Origin: Actinokineospora iranica
GTDB lineage: Bacteria > Actinomycetota > Actinomycetes > Mycobacteriales > Pseudonocardiaceae
Direction: 5' to 3'
Assembly (NCBI RefSeq): GCF_900101685.1
Contig: NZ_FMZZ01000001.1
Coordinates: forward strand, 620,001-684,000
DNA length: 64,000 nucleotides
This document shows positions 43,245 to 52,333 of this stretch, in pieces (the stretch's first letter is position 1; every line of letters starts with the position of its first letter). Both the position numbers and the translations under genes were made by a program. A model generated the notes under the pieces. That model saw only the letters and a program-made list of their open reading frames with translations. It was not told where the DNA came from and ran no database searches.

Positions 43245-43742
43245 TCAGGGCCGCTTGGCGCGGCGCTTCGTCGCCCGTTCCGGTTTGCTGACGACAGTGG
43301 CGTCGCGGTAGGACTCCGCGGTGGTGGGCGACGAGCCGGGCGGCCGTTCGCGGAAGCTGTGCACAAGGGCGACGATGAGGCTGCGTTGGCGCTCGTCCAT
43401 CATGTGGTAGAGATTCCCGAACTCGGCGGCCGACACGGTCGGCCTGCCCGCGCGGGAAGGGTTGTAGTTGTCCGGGTCGTCCGGATCGACACCGGCCAGT
43501 TCCATGACCTCCCGGGGGTCGAGGCCGACCGCCAGCGCGACCTTGGTGAGGGTTTCGGGCTTGGGCTTGAGATCGTTCTCATCCCAGCGGGCGCCCCGTT
43601 CGAGGTACTGCCACGCGGTGGCCGAGACTCCCGCCAAGTCGGCCGCCTGGTTGATGCTGAGGTCCATACGGTCGCGAGCAGCCGTCAGCAGGGCCCGAAG
43701 CGGCCATTCTTCGTCCGGGAGCGGCGGTCGTTTGCCGGTCAT
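43245..43742 (-). CDS. XRE-type helix-turn-helix regulator
   Basis: The product is 165 residues from ATG 43742. The Xre/Cro helix-turn-helix is at about residues 12-75 (LRALLTAARDRMDLSINQAA, DLAGVSATAWQYLERG, TLTKVALAVGLDPREVMELAG). The rest is disordered, with a basic C-terminus. Members often control mobile or conflict loci. It lies just upstream of the RHH operator on the same strand. Confidence 0.8.
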   Translation of the reverse strand: MTGKRPPLPDEEWPLRALLTAARDRMDLSINQAADLAGVSATAWQYLERGARWDENDLKPKPETLTKVALAVGLDPREVMELAGVDPDDPDNYNPSRAGRPTVSAAEFGNLYHMMDERQRSLIVALVHSFRERPPGSSPTTAESYRDATVVSKPERATKRRAKRP

Positions 43743-43855
43743 GCCCAGATGATTCACCACCCGCCCGGAAATCGGAGCACAACACCACCACAACCGAATT
43801 GTCGGCGATTGTTGTTGCCTTTGTAGGCAGTGTTTGCGGTCACTGGGACGGCAGG

Positions 43856-45460
43856 TCACCGCCTTTTGACCGACAAGGGGTGGTGGAAGACGTCGCGCGG
43901 GTCATAGGCGGCCTTGACCCGCTGTAGCCGCGGATAGTTTTCCTTGTAGTACAGGGTGTGCCAGGGGACGCCGGAGCGGTTCCACTCCGGGTCGAGCGCG
44001 TCGATGTCGGGGTAGTTGATGTAGCAGCCGTCGTCTACCTGGTTGGGCACGGGCATTCCGCCGGTCTCGGCGTAGACGGACCGGTAGATCTCGCGGGCCC
44101 ACCCGACGGCGGCCGGGTCCTGGGCGGGCTCGGTCGAGAAGCCGAGGTAGAGCACCTTGAGGATGGAGTCGCGCTGGGGCAGCGCGGTGGCGTCCGGCGC
44201 GACCGTGTTCACCTTGCCGCCATAGGAAAGCAACTCCACCGCGCCGAACACGTTCTGGTCGTAGCTGGTCAGGTGGTGGTGGATGGCGTCGATCTGCCGA
44301 TCGGTGAAGCAGCGGCGCAGGTAGGCGGCCTTCTGCTTGTACCGGCTGTCGTCGGAGACCTGCGCCTGGATGCTCTGGTTCGTCGCGGCGAACCACGGCA
44401 TGGTCGTCACCGGTCCCGGCGTCGCGGGCGCGGGCACCCCCTCGGCGAGCGCGTCGAAGTAGTCGCGCAGCAGCCGCTCGCCGCCCGCCACGCGGGCCGA
44501 GACGGTGATGCCGCCGAGGCTCTTGGGCGGGAGGAACAGCGCGCTGAACAGGCCGGCGTACACCGAGTCCGGCGCGCTGTTGCGCTCATGCCACTCGCCG
44601 TGGTTGCGCACGATCCGCCGGAACGACGCCGCGGTGAGGTCGGACCACGCCCAGGTGCGGGAGCCGGTGGTCAGCGTCGCGGGCGGCTTGGGCAGCAGCC
44701 CGCCCGGGTCGTCGCCGGTGGCGTCCGGGGAGCGCATCCAGTACTTGGTGACGACGCCGAAGTTGCCGCCCCCGCCGCCGGTGTGCGCCCACCACAGGTC
44801 CCGGTGCGGGTCGTCCGGCTCGCGGGTGGCGACCACCGCGCGGGCGCGGCCGTCGCGGCCGACCACGACGACCTCCACCGCGTACAGGTGGTCCACGGTG
44901 GACCCGAACATCCGCGACATCGGGCCGTAGCCGCCGCCCTGGATGTGGCCGCCCGCCCCGACCGTGCCGCATTCGCCGCCGGGAAGCGTGACGTCCCAAC
45001 CGAAGTAGAGCCGCCGATAGACCTCCTGCAGGGTCGCGCCCGGCTCGATGACGAAGGCGCGGCGGCTCGGGTCGTAGTAGACCGCGCGCAGTTCGCCCAG
45101 GTCGAGCACCACGTCCACGGCCGGGTCGCCGACGAAGTTCTCCTGGCAGTGCCCGCCGCTGCGGACCGTGATCCGCTTCCCCGCCCGCACGGCGTCGCCC
45201 ACCGCGCGCACGACCTGCTCGGTGGACCCGACCACCTGGAAGTACTCCGGCCGCGCCGCGAACCGGTGGTTGACGCCCCGCCGCGCGAGGTCGGCGTACC
45301 TCGGGTCACCGGGCCCGATCACCACCGACCCCACCGACGGCCATCCCTTGCCGCCCACCGCGTGCGCCCCCGCCGCCCCCGGCGCCAGCACGGCGAGCCC
45401 ACCCGCCGCCGCGGTCCCGGCCAGCAGCCGCCGCCGCGAAAAACCAGACGTGTCCCCCAT
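43856..45460 (-). CDS. Tat-exported BBE-type FAD oxidoreductase
   Basis: The product is 534 residues from ATG 45460. The twin-arginine signal FSRRRLLAGTAAAGG ends near AGAHA. The FAD-binding domain shows ITVRSGGHCQ, with the His for covalent FAD, and GGECGTVGAGGHIQGGG, with the Cys for the second bond. The berberine-bridge C-terminal region has INYPDID and YYKENYPRLQRVKAAYDPRDVF. It is probably an extracytoplasmic oxidase of a sugar or phenolic alcohol. It is convergent with nothing and stands alone. Confidence 0.9.
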   Translation of the reverse strand: MGDTSGFSRRRLLAGTAAAGGLAVLAPGAAGAHAVGGKGWPSVGSVVIGPGDPRYADLARRGVNHRFAARPEYFQVVGSTEQVVRAVGDAVRAGKRITVRSGGHCQENFVGDPAVDVVLDLGELRAVYYDPSRRAFVIEPGATLQEVYRRLYFGWDVTLPGGECGTVGAGGHIQGGGYGPMSRMFGSTVDHLYAVEVVVVGRDGRARAVVATREPDDPHRDLWWAHTGGGGGNFGVVTKYWMRSPDATGDDPGGLLPKPPATLTTGSRTWAWSDLTAASFRRIVRNHGEWHERNSAPDSVYAGLFSALFLPPKSLGGITVSARVAGGERLLRDYFDALAEGVPAPATPGPVTTMPWFAATNQSIQAQVSDDSRYKQKAAYLRRCFTDRQIDAIHHHLTSYDQNVFGAVELLSYGGKVNTVAPDATALPQRDSILKVLYLGFSTEPAQDPAAVGWAREIYRSVYAETGGMPVPNQVDDGCYINYPDIDALDPEWNRSGVPWHTLYYKENYPRLQRVKAAYDPRDVFHHPLSVKRR

Positions 45461-45625
45461 CAAGCCACACTCCCCCTCAACCACGTGCCGCGACCTTCGC
45501 GGCCCCGCGACCGTAACGATCCGAGGTCTGCGACCGGGTCACTCGGCGGGTTGATCGCGAGTAAAGCCGAAAGGAGGACTCCGTGCTCGACATCCTGCTG
45601 ATAGGAACCGGGCGGGCGACTCCGG

Positions 45626-45810
45626 TCAGACGAGGACGTTCTTGTGGAAGAGGTTGCCGCGGCGGTCGCCCGCCTCGCCGGAGGCGAAGCCGAGGAAGAG
45701 GCGGGGTTTCGCCCGCCGGGGTAAGGGTTGTCGTCGCTGTAGGCGGTTCCCTCCCGAAGCAGGCCGCCATCGAGCAGGCACCACCAAGACCCCTCAAACC
45801 ACGAGAGCAT
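45626..45810 (-). pseudogene. Frameshifted gene remnant
   Basis: Two short stretches with coding bias lie in different frames: MLSWFEGSWWCLLDGG to SDDNPYPGGR, then KPRLFLGFASGEAGDRRGN ending FHKNVLV and stop. A missing base near 45,712 would join them into a ~60-residue fragment. It overlaps the 3' end of the MocR gene by 17 bases. I cannot name the family. A downstream remnant of a once longer gene is the simplest reading. Confidence 0.4.
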
Positions 45811-47254
45811 GAACAGCGGTCGGAGCCGCCGCCCCCATGCGCTGATACGCGCACCAGGCAGCGGCAAGCCGCCGAACCCCCTCAGAAATGTCGTCCGCTG
45901 AAGCGGTGAACGGAATCCGAAGGCGATCAGCGCTGCCGCCTGCAGCCTCCAGCGCCGCCCCAGGCAGAACCGCCACCCCATGGCGAAGAGCCACCTGAGC
46001 GAACGCCCCCGCGTCCGCGCCAGGCAGCCTCACCCACAAGCACTGCCCGCCACCCGCCCGCTGAAACCGCCACTCCGGCAGCTCGGCGCCCAGCGAAGCG
46101 CACAGATGATCGTGCCGCCGCACCAGCTCAGCGCCCCGTCGCCCGCTCACCATGTCGAGCGACGGAAGCAGTTCGACCGCGGCGTACTGCTCCAGGGCGG
46201 CGCTGCCGAGGTCGTGGATGGCCTTGATCCGGGCCAGCTGCGCGATCTCGCCCGCTTCCGCTCTGATCCAGCCGGTGCGCAGCCCGCCCCAGACCGACTT
46301 GGAGAGCGAGCCGACGGTGAGCACCTGACCCGGCGCGGCGAACGCCGCGAGGTCGGGCGGTGGCGGGCGCCCGAACGACAGGCCCGCGAGCACGGTGTCG
46401 TCGATCAGTGGAACGCCGTGCCGGGCCGCCAGTTCCACCAGCGCGCGCCGGGCGAGGGCGGGCATCGTGGTGCCGGTGGGGTTGTGGTTGGTCGGGTTCA
46501 GGTACGCCAGCCGCGGCCGGGCCGCCAGCGCTTCGGCCCACTGGTCCAGCGGCGGGTCGTCGGCGGTGGTGCGGACGGTGGTGATGATGGCGGCGGCGTC
46601 GCGGAACAGCTCCAGGGCGCCGGGATAGGTGGGGGCTTGGACCAGGACGGTGTCGCCCGGGGTGAGCAGCAGGCGGGTGATGAGCGCGAGCGCCTGCTGG
46701 CCGCCGGTGGTGACCAGGATCTGCTCGGGCGTGGTCGGCACGCCCCGCTCGGTGTGGCGCTCGGCGAGCGCGACCCGCAGCGCGGTGTGTCCCAGCGGGT
46801 AGTAGCCGATGTCGTCGCTGCCCAGGGCCGGGAGGCGGTCGAGCGCGCGCCGGTAAGCGGCGGCCAGTTCCGGGGGCGCGCCGTAGGGCGCGGCGCAGGC
46901 CAGCGACAGGACGCCGTCGACGGGTTCGAGGAAGTTGAGGAACAGCGGGTTGGCCGTGCCCGGCCTGCCGGTGGGCAGCGCGGCGGGCGCGACCCAGGTG
47001 CCGCGGCCCTGGTGGCGTTCGAGCTTGTGCTCCTGGCGCAGCCGGTCGTAGGCGGCCACGACGGTGCTGCGGCCGACCGCGAGCCGGTCGGCGAGCACGC
47101 GGTCCGGCGGCAGCGTGGCGCGCGGCGGCAGCTGTCCGGTGTCGATGAGCTGGCGTATCCGCTCGGCGAGCAGCAGATAGAGCGGGCCGCGGCTGGACGA
47201 CCAGCGCCCGAGTTGCGCGACCAGGCGGTCCACCGGCCAGGGTATTGGCTCCAT
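45794..47254 (-). CDS. MocR-type regulator (GntR + aminotransferase)
   Basis: The product is 486 residues from ATG 47254; a TTG two codons earlier is possible. Residues ~20-90 are a GntR winged helix (PLYLLLAERIRQLIDTGQLP, ADRLAVGRSTVVAAYDRL) and ~110-470 an aspartate-aminotransferase-like domain, with PLP Lys in VGSLSKSVWGGLRTGW and LNPTNHNPTGT. It is divergent from a cystathionine gamma-synthase/lyase-type gene and probably controls it. Repeated ATTGGCTC sites flank the shared promoter. Confidence 0.9.
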   Translation of the reverse strand: MEPIPWPVDRLVAQLGRWSSSRGPLYLLLAERIRQLIDTGQLPPRATLPPDRVLADRLAVGRSTVVAAYDRLRQEHKLERHQGRGTWVAPAALPTGRPGTANPLFLNFLEPVDGVLSLACAAPYGAPPELAAAYRRALDRLPALGSDDIGYYPLGHTALRVALAERHTERGVPTTPEQILVTTGGQQALALITRLLLTPGDTVLVQAPTYPGALELFRDAAAIITTVRTTADDPPLDQWAEALAARPRLAYLNPTNHNPTGTTMPALARRALVELAARHGVPLIDDTVLAGLSFGRPPPPDLAAFAAPGQVLTVGSLSKSVWGGLRTGWIRAEAGEIAQLARIKAIHDLGSAALEQYAAVELLPSLDMVSGRRGAELVRRHDHLCASLGAELPEWRFQRAGGGQCLWVRLPGADAGAFAQVALRHGVAVLPGAALEAAGGSADRLRIPFTASADDISEGVRRLAAAWCAYQRMGAAAPTAVHALVV

Positions 47255-47283
47255 CGTCAAACCAATCTACTCGCGATTGGCTC
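47244..47283. promoter_or_regulatory. Repeat sites at MocR divergent promoter
   Basis: Direct repeats ATTGGCTC at 47244-47251 and 47276-47283, plus an inverted pair ccaatc / gattgg at 47262-47267 and 47275-47280. MocR proteins often bind paired direct repeats with an inverted element. The first repeat lies within codons 2-4 of the regulator gene. Confidence 0.5.
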
Positions 47284-47318
47284 TGTCCGGCGCCCCCAGC
47301 CTGGGCCAGCCTCATGGC

Positions 47319-48509
47319 ATGACTCCGCTGACCTCCGCTTCCCTGCGGCCCGAGACCAGGGCCGTGCACGTCGAGACGCCGTCGCTGTCGGACGCCCGGC
47401 CGATGAGCGTGCCGATCTACCAGACATCGAACTTCGCCTTCGACGACCCGGACGCGCTGGTCGAGGCGATGGCCCACCCCGACGGCGACTTCGTCTACAC
47501 CCGCTACGGCAACCCGACGACCCATGCGCTGGAGACCGCGGTCGCCGGACTGGAAGGCGGCGCGGGCGCCGTGGCGTCGGCCTCGGGCACGGGCGCGATC
47601 AGCACGGTGCTGCTGGCGACGCTGCGCTCCGGCGACCATGTGCTCGCCCAGCGGCAGGTGTACGGCGGCACGTTCGCGCTGCTGACCGCCTTCGCCGACC
47701 GACTCGGCATCGAGGTGGGCTTCATCGACGGCGACGACCCGGCCGAGGTGGCCGCGGCCCTGCGGCCGAACACCAGGATGCTGTACCTGGAGACCATCGC
47801 GAACCCGATGACCAGGGTGATCGACCTGCCCGCGTTCCTCGCCGCGGGCAACGCGGCCGGGCTGACGACCGTCGTGGACAACACGTTCGCCACTCCCCTG
47901 CTGTGCAGGCCGATCGAGTGGGGCGCCGACATCGTGGTGCACTCGGCCACCAAGTACCTGGGCGGCCACTCCGACGTCATCAGCGGCGTCACGGTCTTCG
48001 CCGACGAGCGCCGCCGCCGCGAGGTGTGGCGGCACGCCATCGAACTGGGCGCCTGCGCCGACCCGTTCGCCGCCTGGCTGACGATCCGGGGGATCAAGAC
48101 GCTGCCGCTGCGGATCAGGCGGCAGTGCGCGAACGCGGCCGTCCTCGCCGACCGCCTGGCCGAGCACCCCGCGGTCGCCTCGGTCCGCTGGCCGGGCCGG
48201 GCCGACCACCCCGACCACGCGGTCGCCCGCGGCCACCTCGCCGACTTCGGCGCCATCGTGGCCTTCGACCTGGTGGGCGGCCGGGAGACCGGGCAGAACC
48301 TGGGCAAGGGCGTGCGGGTCGCGCGACTGGCCGCCTCCCTCGGCGGTGTGGAGACCACGCTGGTGCACCCGGCGAGCACATCGCACCGCCAACTCGACGC
48401 GGAAGCGCTGGCCGCGGCGGGGATCGGCGAGGGCACGATCCGCCTGTCGGTCGGCGTGGAGGACCCCGACGACCTCTGGGCCGACCTCGCGCAGGCGCTG
48501 CCCGGCTGA
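47319..48509 (+). CDS. Cystathionine gamma-lyase/synthase-type PLP enzyme
   Basis: The product is 396 residues from ATG 47319. Signatures include PIYQTSNFAFDD, YTRYGNPTTHALE, GAGAVASASGTGAIS, VVDNTFATPLL and the PLP lysine in VVHSATKYLGGHSDV. The C-terminus has VRVARLAASLGGVETTLVHPA. The Cys/Met metabolism family includes gamma-lyases, gamma-synthases and methionine gamma-lyase; VETTLVHPAST favours the cystathionine gamma-lyase/homocysteine-type group. It is divergent from the MocR gene. Confidence 0.9.
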   Translation: MTPLTSASLRPETRAVHVETPSLSDARPMSVPIYQTSNFAFDDPDALVEAMAHPDGDFVYTRYGNPTTHALETAVAGLEGGAGAVASASGTGAISTVLLATLRSGDHVLAQRQVYGGTFALLTAFADRLGIEVGFIDGDDPAEVAAALRPNTRMLYLETIANPMTRVIDLPAFLAAGNAAGLTTVVDNTFATPLLCRPIEWGADIVVHSATKYLGGHSDVISGVTVFADERRRREVWRHAIELGACADPFAAWLTIRGIKTLPLRIRRQCANAAVLADRLAEHPAVASVRWPGRADHPDHAVARGHLADFGAIVAFDLVGGRETGQNLGKGVRVARLAASLGGVETTLVHPASTSHRQLDAEALAAAGIGEGTIRLSVGVEDPDDLWADLAQALPG

Positions 48510-48514
48510 GGACG

Positions 48515-48553
48515 CGCCCGCCCGGGAGCGGGGGTGGGGCTCCCGGGCGGGCG
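48515..48553. terminator. Bidirectional terminator
   Basis: Perfect 15-bp stem cgcccgcccgggagc / gctcccgggcgggcg at 48515-48529 and 48539-48553, between the convergent PLP-enzyme gene and secreted protein gene. Confidence 0.85.
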
Positions 48554-48558
48554 TTCGG

Positions 48559-49161
48559 CTACTTCTTCGCCGTGAGCGCGATGGTGATGGTGTTCTCCTT
48601 GCCGCCCACGAGCATGTTGATGATTTCGGTGTCGAATCCGCAGTCGGCGAATTTCGGGAGCTGATAGGTTCCGGTCAGCTTTCCGCCATTGCTGGGGTTG
48701 AACGCGCCAGCGGACTTGAGCTTGATCTGGACCGGGGCGGTCGTCTTGCAGTTCGGCAGCGGCATTCCCACGTCGAAGTGCCCGACCTCGGTGATAGCGA
48801 CGCCGAAGTCCCCGGCCGCGGTCACCGCGTCACCCTGGAAAGTGCCCTTGAGGGCGCCCGCCTGGGTGATCTTGACCTTGGCGTGGGTGGGCAGGAAGCC
48901 GAACATCGTGAAGTCCGTCCTCGTCTCCGGCAAGTCGATCTTGCCGGTGAACTGGCCGGATTGCAGGTCGATGTCCACTTCGGTCTGACCTGGCCCCAGC
49001 GGCAGGCTCGCGCCGAGGCCGGTGATCGCCGTCTCGCCCGCGGTGGTGTAGGGAATCCGCGTCGTCGCGGCGTGACTGGGCGGCGCGGTGAGCGCGAGCG
49101 TGGCGCCAATGGCGAGAACGCCTATCGCCGCACCCACTGTGGTGACCTTTTTGCTGGGCAT
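48559..49161 (-). CDS. Secreted beta-rich protein (DUF6801-like)
   Basis: The product is 200 residues with a Sec signal peptide (KKVTTVGAAIGVLAIGATLA, cleavage after SHA). The mature part is beta-rich (TGKIDLPETRTDFTMFGFLP, KVKITQAGALKGTF) with two Cys (PNCKTTAP and FADCGFD), likely a disulfide. It resembles the small exported actinobacterial DUF6801-type proteins often encoded near lipid or steroid enzymes. It is divergent from a TetR gene, with a dyad element between them. Confidence 0.65.
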   Translation of the reverse strand: MPSKKVTTVGAAIGVLAIGATLALTAPPSHAATTRIPYTTAGETAITGLGASLPLGPGQTEVDIDLQSGQFTGKIDLPETRTDFTMFGFLPTHAKVKITQAGALKGTFQGDAVTAAGDFGVAITEVGHFDVGMPLPNCKTTAPVQIKLKSAGAFNPSNGGKLTGTYQLPKFADCGFDTEIINMLVGGKENTITIALTAKK

Positions 49162-49192
49162 GACACGAGTCCAATCGTTGCTCGGGCAAGTT

Positions 49193-49233
49193 CCAGAAAC
49201 TGCCTGGTACCTGAGGTACCGTACAGTTTCCAG
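49193..49233. promoter_or_regulatory. TetR operator candidate
   Basis: An inner repeat ggtacc-tga-ggtacc at 49206-49220 is nested in outer arms gaaactg / cagtttc at 49196-49202 and 49224-49230. It lies about 35 bases before the secreted protein gene and 100 bases before the TetR gene. Confidence 0.6.
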
Positions 49234-49333
49234 ATAAGCTCAGGCAAGCCCGGAATCAGCGGGAGGCGAACTTTGTCAGAACCTGCTCGTGTTGTCCGGT
49301 GACCTTGTTGGGACGGATGAGTATCCTGTGGCA

Positions 49334-50017
49334 ATGAGTTCCAGGCCCTTGGCGACGACCGGCGACACCACCCGGCACCGCGCCGACAAGCGCCTGCCCA
49401 GCGGCAGGCATGGCTTGAGCCGGGCGGATGTGGAGTCCTCGCAGCGCGAGCGGATCATCATGGCGCTGTTCGACGCCGTGGCCGAGAAGGGGTACCCGGC
49501 GACCACGATCGGCGACGTGGTGGACCGGGCCGAGGTCTCCCGCCGCACCTTCTACGAGCACTTCACCAGCAAGGAAGCGTGTTTCCTGGAAGCGTTCGAC
49601 GGGTCGATCGCGCACGTCGGCACGCAACTGAAGGCGGTGCTCGACACCCTGCCCAAAGACGACTGGCGCGAACGCGTCCGCCAGTCGTGGCGCGCGTTCC
49701 TCACCGCCCTCACCACCAGCCCGAACATCACCTGGTCCCTCTACATCGAGACGTTCTCCGCCGGACCGGCCCTGATCGAGCGCACCTCGGCCATCAACGC
49801 GGGCTTCGCCGCCATGTTCCGCGAACTGCACCGCCGGGCCCGCAAGCAGGACCCGACGATCCCGGAGCTGACCCCGGAGATCTTCGACCTCTACATCGGC
49901 GGCACCGCGGAGCGCATCCGCCACTGCCTGCGCACCGAGGGCGCGAAGGCCCTCCCCGCGCTCGAAGACCTCTTCACCGAGACGGCGCTGGCCCTGTTCG
50001 GCAAGCCTGCGAAGTAG
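49334..50017 (+). CDS. TetR-family repressor
   Basis: The product is 227 residues from ATG 49334. The helix-turn-helix is at about residues 35-85 (RERIIMALFDAVAEKGYPAT, TIGDVVDRAEVSRRTFYEHF, TSKEACFLEAFD). The C-terminal ligand domain is helical (FLTALTTSPNITWSLYIETF). It probably represses the divergent secreted protein gene, the following alpha/beta-hydrolase gene, or both. Confidence 0.9.
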   Translation: MSSRPLATTGDTTRHRADKRLPSGRHGLSRADVESSQRERIIMALFDAVAEKGYPATTIGDVVDRAEVSRRTFYEHFTSKEACFLEAFDGSIAHVGTQLKAVLDTLPKDDWRERVRQSWRAFLTALTTSPNITWSLYIETFSAGPALIERTSAINAGFAAMFRELHRRARKQDPTIPELTPEIFDLYIGGTAERIRHCLRTEGAKALPALEDLFTETALALFGKPAK

Positions 50018-50144
50018 CAGGCCCCAGACGCCGTGTGCCCGGTCACATTCAGCCGTGGATCATGGACACAGCTACCTACTGACCAGTAACAAGAGGGTGG
50101 GCTGTGTTCGCGGCTCACCGGTTTCCTCAACGATGGGTTGGTCT

Positions 50145-50978
50145 ATGGCGACTCCTCCGACGACGTTCCTGCGAACGGGTGCGGGTGAACCGCTGCTGCT
50201 GTTGCACCCCTTCGTGTTGTCCCACCACGTGTGGGGGCAGGTCGCGGAAGGACTGTCGGACTCCTACGACGTGTACGCGCCGACGATGCGGGGGCACTGG
50301 GGCAGGCGGAGCTTCCGGCCCAGCCAGGTCGGCATCGGCGGGCTGGCCGACGACATCGAGGCCCAGCTCGACGAGATCGGCTGGGACACCTGCCACATCG
50401 TCGGGAACTCGCTTGGCGGCTGGGTCGCGCTGGAGCTGGCCAGGCGCGGGCGTGCCCGCAGCCTGCACGTCATCGCGCCCGGCGGCGGGTGGACCCGGTT
50501 CTCGTTCAACATGTTCTTCGTGGGCACCAAGTTCATGCTGCTCTACCCGTTCCTGGTCGGCGGGTTCTTCCTCGGCAGCCTGGTGTGCAAGATGCCGCCG
50601 CTCTACCGGCTCTTCCTGCGGATCGTGTCCGCCGACACCCGGGCGGTCTCCCCCGCCGACGCGGTCAACTTCATCCGCGCGGCCACGCACAACACCGGTT
50701 TCCTCGGGTTCATCTGGTCGGCGCTGTGGCTCGGCGGCGTCACCTGGCTCGCGGAGCTCACCCTGCCGACCACCCTCATCCTGTGTGAGAAGGACCGGGT
50801 GCTCGGCGCGCGCCGGTTCGGCAAGCTGTTCCTCGACCAGCTTCCCGAGAGCGCCGACCGGATCGACTTCCCCGGAATCGGCCACGTCCCCATGTTGGAG
50901 AACCCCAAGCTCGTGATCGACACTCTGCGCACGCAACTGGGCAAGGCGGTGTCCGGCGGCCAGACGGGCGCGGCCTGA
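50145..50978 (+). CDS. Alpha/beta hydrolase
   Basis: The product is 277 residues from ATG 50145; an in-frame ATG at 50133 is equally possible. The oxyanion strand GEPLLLLHPFVLSHHVWG, nucleophile elbow IVGNSLGGWVALELA, acid CEKDRVLGARR and catalytic His FPGIGHVPMLENP are all present. The lid region has hydrophobic helices (FVGTKFMLLYPFLVGGFF), suggesting a lipid-like substrate. It lies downstream of the TetR gene and may be regulated by it. Confidence 0.9.
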   Translation: MATPPTTFLRTGAGEPLLLLHPFVLSHHVWGQVAEGLSDSYDVYAPTMRGHWGRRSFRPSQVGIGGLADDIEAQLDEIGWDTCHIVGNSLGGWVALELARRGRARSLHVIAPGGGWTRFSFNMFFVGTKFMLLYPFLVGGFFLGSLVCKMPPLYRLFLRIVSADTRAVSPADAVNFIRAATHNTGFLGFIWSALWLGGVTWLAELTLPTTLILCEKDRVLGARRFGKLFLDQLPESADRIDFPGIGHVPMLENPKLVIDTLRTQLGKAVSGGQTGAA

Positions 50979-51283
50979 CCTTCCCTCTCGGATGGGTGAG
51001 AACGGCCGTGTCGGCAACCCCGCTCAAGTGACACTCGACGGGTGAGCGGAGCAGCCGAGGCCGTGCGGCGGATTTTGTCCGCCGCGGGGGAATCGGTGAT
51101 CCGCTTTACCGCCACAATCTTTCGGATATCCATGTCTCTCTCCACCACGCGAAGGAGACAACCTGACCACCCGAAGTCAGGACCGCGGAGAAGACGAGAG
51201 CATCCCATTTCCGGGGTGGCGCCGAGCCCAGGACGGGTCCACCCGCCCCCGGGGCACGGGGGCGGGCAGACATCGCGCGCCGG
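50979..51283. other. Intergenic region, no gene seen
   Basis: About 305 bases between the hydrolase and the convergent carbonic anhydrase gene. Open frames here lack coding bias, and no strong hairpin was found. Confidence 0.4.
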
Positions 51284-51940
51284 TCAGACCTGGGGCACCT
51301 CCACGACCGTCCTGCCGTCGAGCGGCTGGACCGGGCGGGAATTGCCACTGGCGAACAGGCACCGGAACCGGGCGACCGTCGCCGCGGTCACGGTTTTCCC
51401 GGCCATCAGGAACCACCGCACGCCTTCGGTGTAGGGGTCGGTGGTGAGCGAGCCCTGGTACCGCAACGTGGTGTGCCGCACCGGAAGCAGTGTGGCCAGA
51501 TCGACGTCGGGCACCGTGACCGCGGGGCCGCACTCCGGCGCGAGCCTGGCCAGCACATCGTCCACAGTGGAGCGCTGGCCCACGCGGAGCGGCACGCCGA
51601 TCGCCAGCCTTTCCCCCACCGCGTTCTCGTGCACCAGGTGCATCTCCATCGGGTCCACGCGGCCGAGGAAGCGGTGCTCGGCGGGTGTGTGGAAGTGGAA
51701 CTGCCGCAGGTCGTACCGGACTCCGCCGAGGGTGACGTGCGCCGCCCCCAGCGGCACCTCCGCTTCCTCGGTCTCCTCGGGATGGCGGGTGGCGCACCCG
51801 TTCGATTTGTCCGCGTCCCTGCGCCGGTAAGTCAACTCCAGATCAGCGCGCCCGTAATGGACGCGCAGGGGCGGCAGGGCCGGGTCCACCCTGATCGACC
51901 CTAGTGTGACATTGATCGGACTCTGATGTTTCAAGACCAT
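51284..51940 (-). CDS. Alpha-carbonic anhydrase
   Basis: The product is 218 residues from ATG 51940; the longer upstream frame is non-coding. The alpha class is shown by HQSPIN, FHFHTPAEH (two zinc His), EMHLVHENA (third zinc His), VRWFLM and SGNSRPVQPL. The enzyme hydrates CO2. Most alpha-class bacterial enzymes are periplasmic or secreted, but no signal peptide is seen in front of MVLKHQSPIN, so a cytosolic location or lost signal is possible. Confidence 0.9.
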   Translation of the reverse strand: MVLKHQSPINVTLGSIRVDPALPPLRVHYGRADLELTYRRRDADKSNGCATRHPEETEEAEVPLGAAHVTLGGVRYDLRQFHFHTPAEHRFLGRVDPMEMHLVHENAVGERLAIGVPLRVGQRSTVDDVLARLAPECGPAVTVPDVDLATLLPVRHTTLRYQGSLTTDPYTEGVRWFLMAGKTVTAATVARFRCLFASGNSRPVQPLDGRTVVEVPQV

Positions 51941-52333
51941 TGTGAAAGCTCCCCCTAGCTGAAAAACAAACCGCGTGACAGCGCGGCACTCCATGCAAAC
52001 TACCGCGCGCCGCCTGCGCGCCTCACCTGTTTTGACTAGATGTGCAGCCCGAACCAGCCTGCGGCTCACCTGAATCAGCGAACGGTCGCCGCCGCGCGCC
52101 GCCGCCTGCCGTGGACATCCCGTACTGGGCCGAACACAGAGCGTGTTCACCCTGCTCGCGGACCTGCGGTTGTTCCTCGGCGGCCCGGTGAGCGCACCGG
52201 CGAATTCGCTCGGCCGCTGCTAGAAAATCTGTCCGGAATGCTCAGTTGGCGCACCGAAACCGCGCCACCCCGCGTGGTTGAGGAATGTTCGGATATGGTG
52301 CGGGACAAGGGCAAACCGAGGGAGGCCAACGCG
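51941..52333. other. Divergent promoter region
   Basis: About 390 bases between the carbonic anhydrase and monooxygenase genes. It must contain both promoters. No repeats or hairpins stand out. An in-frame ATG at 52298 could extend the monooxygenase by twelve residues. Confidence 0.4.
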
